From assembly GCA_946616365.1 (NCBI GenBank), contig CAMOIX010000026.1:1-30479 (forward strand): a stretch of 30,479 bases of DNA, written 5' to 3'. The notes below the pieces were generated by a model. The model saw only the letters and a list, made by a program, of their open reading frames with translations. It was not told where the DNA came from and searched no databases. Of this stretch, positions 30,449 through 30,479 are shown piece after piece; position 1 is the first letter of the stretch, and each line of letters starts with the position of its first letter. The stretch is from AC2028 sp002373595 (GTDB lineage: Bacteria > Bacillota > Clostridia > Lachnospirales > Lachnospiraceae). The position numbers and the translations under genes were made by a program.

Positions 30449-30479
30449 ATGGATTATGAATCATTCAAAGAGAAGTTCG
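30449..30479 (+). CDS. Partial gene, start of a DUF5688-like protein (runs off the window)
   Basis: ATG at 30449 with GAAAGGAT upstream opens a frame beginning MDYESFKEKF and continuing past the window end. This start resembles the DUF5688 proteins common in Lachnospiraceae integrative elements. Ten residues are too few for a firm call. Confidence 0.4.
   Translation, partial: MDYESFKEKF

Noticed and set aside
1..30479. CRISPR arrays, tRNA or rRNA genes, transposases
   Set aside because: No regularly spaced direct repeats of CRISPR size, no cloverleaf or rRNA-like sequence, and no DDE or serine transposase motif was seen; the 11-bp repeats at 30084 are too short and too close.

Overview
The window looks like chromosome from a motile, low-to-mid GC Gram-positive anaerobe of the class Clostridia, most likely Lachnospiraceae. 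The main reasons are the Bacillus/Clostridia-type order flgM-flgN-flgK-flgL-fliW-csrA, a sigma-D type flagellar promoter, GreA next to lysyl-tRNA synthetase, and a mobile-element gene set (DUF6462-like, ParA, ParB, CD1845-like, a DUF5688-like start) that I associate with Lachnospiraceae integrative elements. Every gene I accept lies on the + strand.

Region 1 (about 1-12.15 kb) is core genome. It holds a secreted trigger-factor-like lipoprotein, a CwlO-like NlpC/P60 cell wall hydrolase, a late flagellar operon (anti-sigma factor FlgM, chaperone FlgN, two different FlgK proteins in tandem, an unusually long FlgL, then FliW and CsrA), and greA-lysS. The flagellar block is a regulatory unit: FlgM holds back sigma-D until hook completion, FlgN and FlgK/FlgL build the hook-filament junction, and FliW/CsrA couple flagellin secretion to translation.

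Region 2 (about 12.15-15.0 kb) begins just after lysS and looks like the left part of an integrated element. It has a 0.3-kb gene-free stretch with a strong terminator, two overlapping small DUF6462-like proteins, ParA, ParB and a ribbon-helix-helix protein. No integrase is inside the window, so the insertion at the lysS 3' end is inferred.

Region 3 (about 15.0-26.35 kb) is a long accessory block. It contains two proteins of the L-2-amino-thiazoline-4-carboxylate hydrolase-like family, an isoprenylcysteine/phospholipid methyltransferase-like protein, a two-subunit exporter-type ABC transporter, YgbA and YbaN (DUF454) homologues, two soluble methyltransferases, a BAAT-type acyl hydrolase and several small membrane proteins. 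Two near-identical 16-bp dyads (GTTAG-N6-CTAAC) precede its two main transcription units, suggesting one regulator controls both. The block also carries broken genes: a truncated DUF6796-like fragment, an alpha/beta hydrolase that has lost its nucleophile by an in-frame deletion, a truncated methyltransferase and a 19-codon orphan.

Region 4 (about 26.4-29.1 kb) is a compact cassette: a small HTH protein driven by a perfect consensus promoter whose 17-bp spacer is itself a perfect palindrome, a CD1845-like membrane protein, and three different calcineurin-like metallophosphoesterases with overlapping reading frames. This is my best candidate for an undescribed system.

Region 5 (about 29.1-30.48 kb) has a guanidinium-exporter-type SMR gene behind a two-hairpin leader, a pyridoxamine-phosphate-oxidase-like flavoprotein, five 11-bp-spaced AGTAC repeats, a 0.4-kb structured non-coding stretch, and the first codons of a gene that runs off the window.
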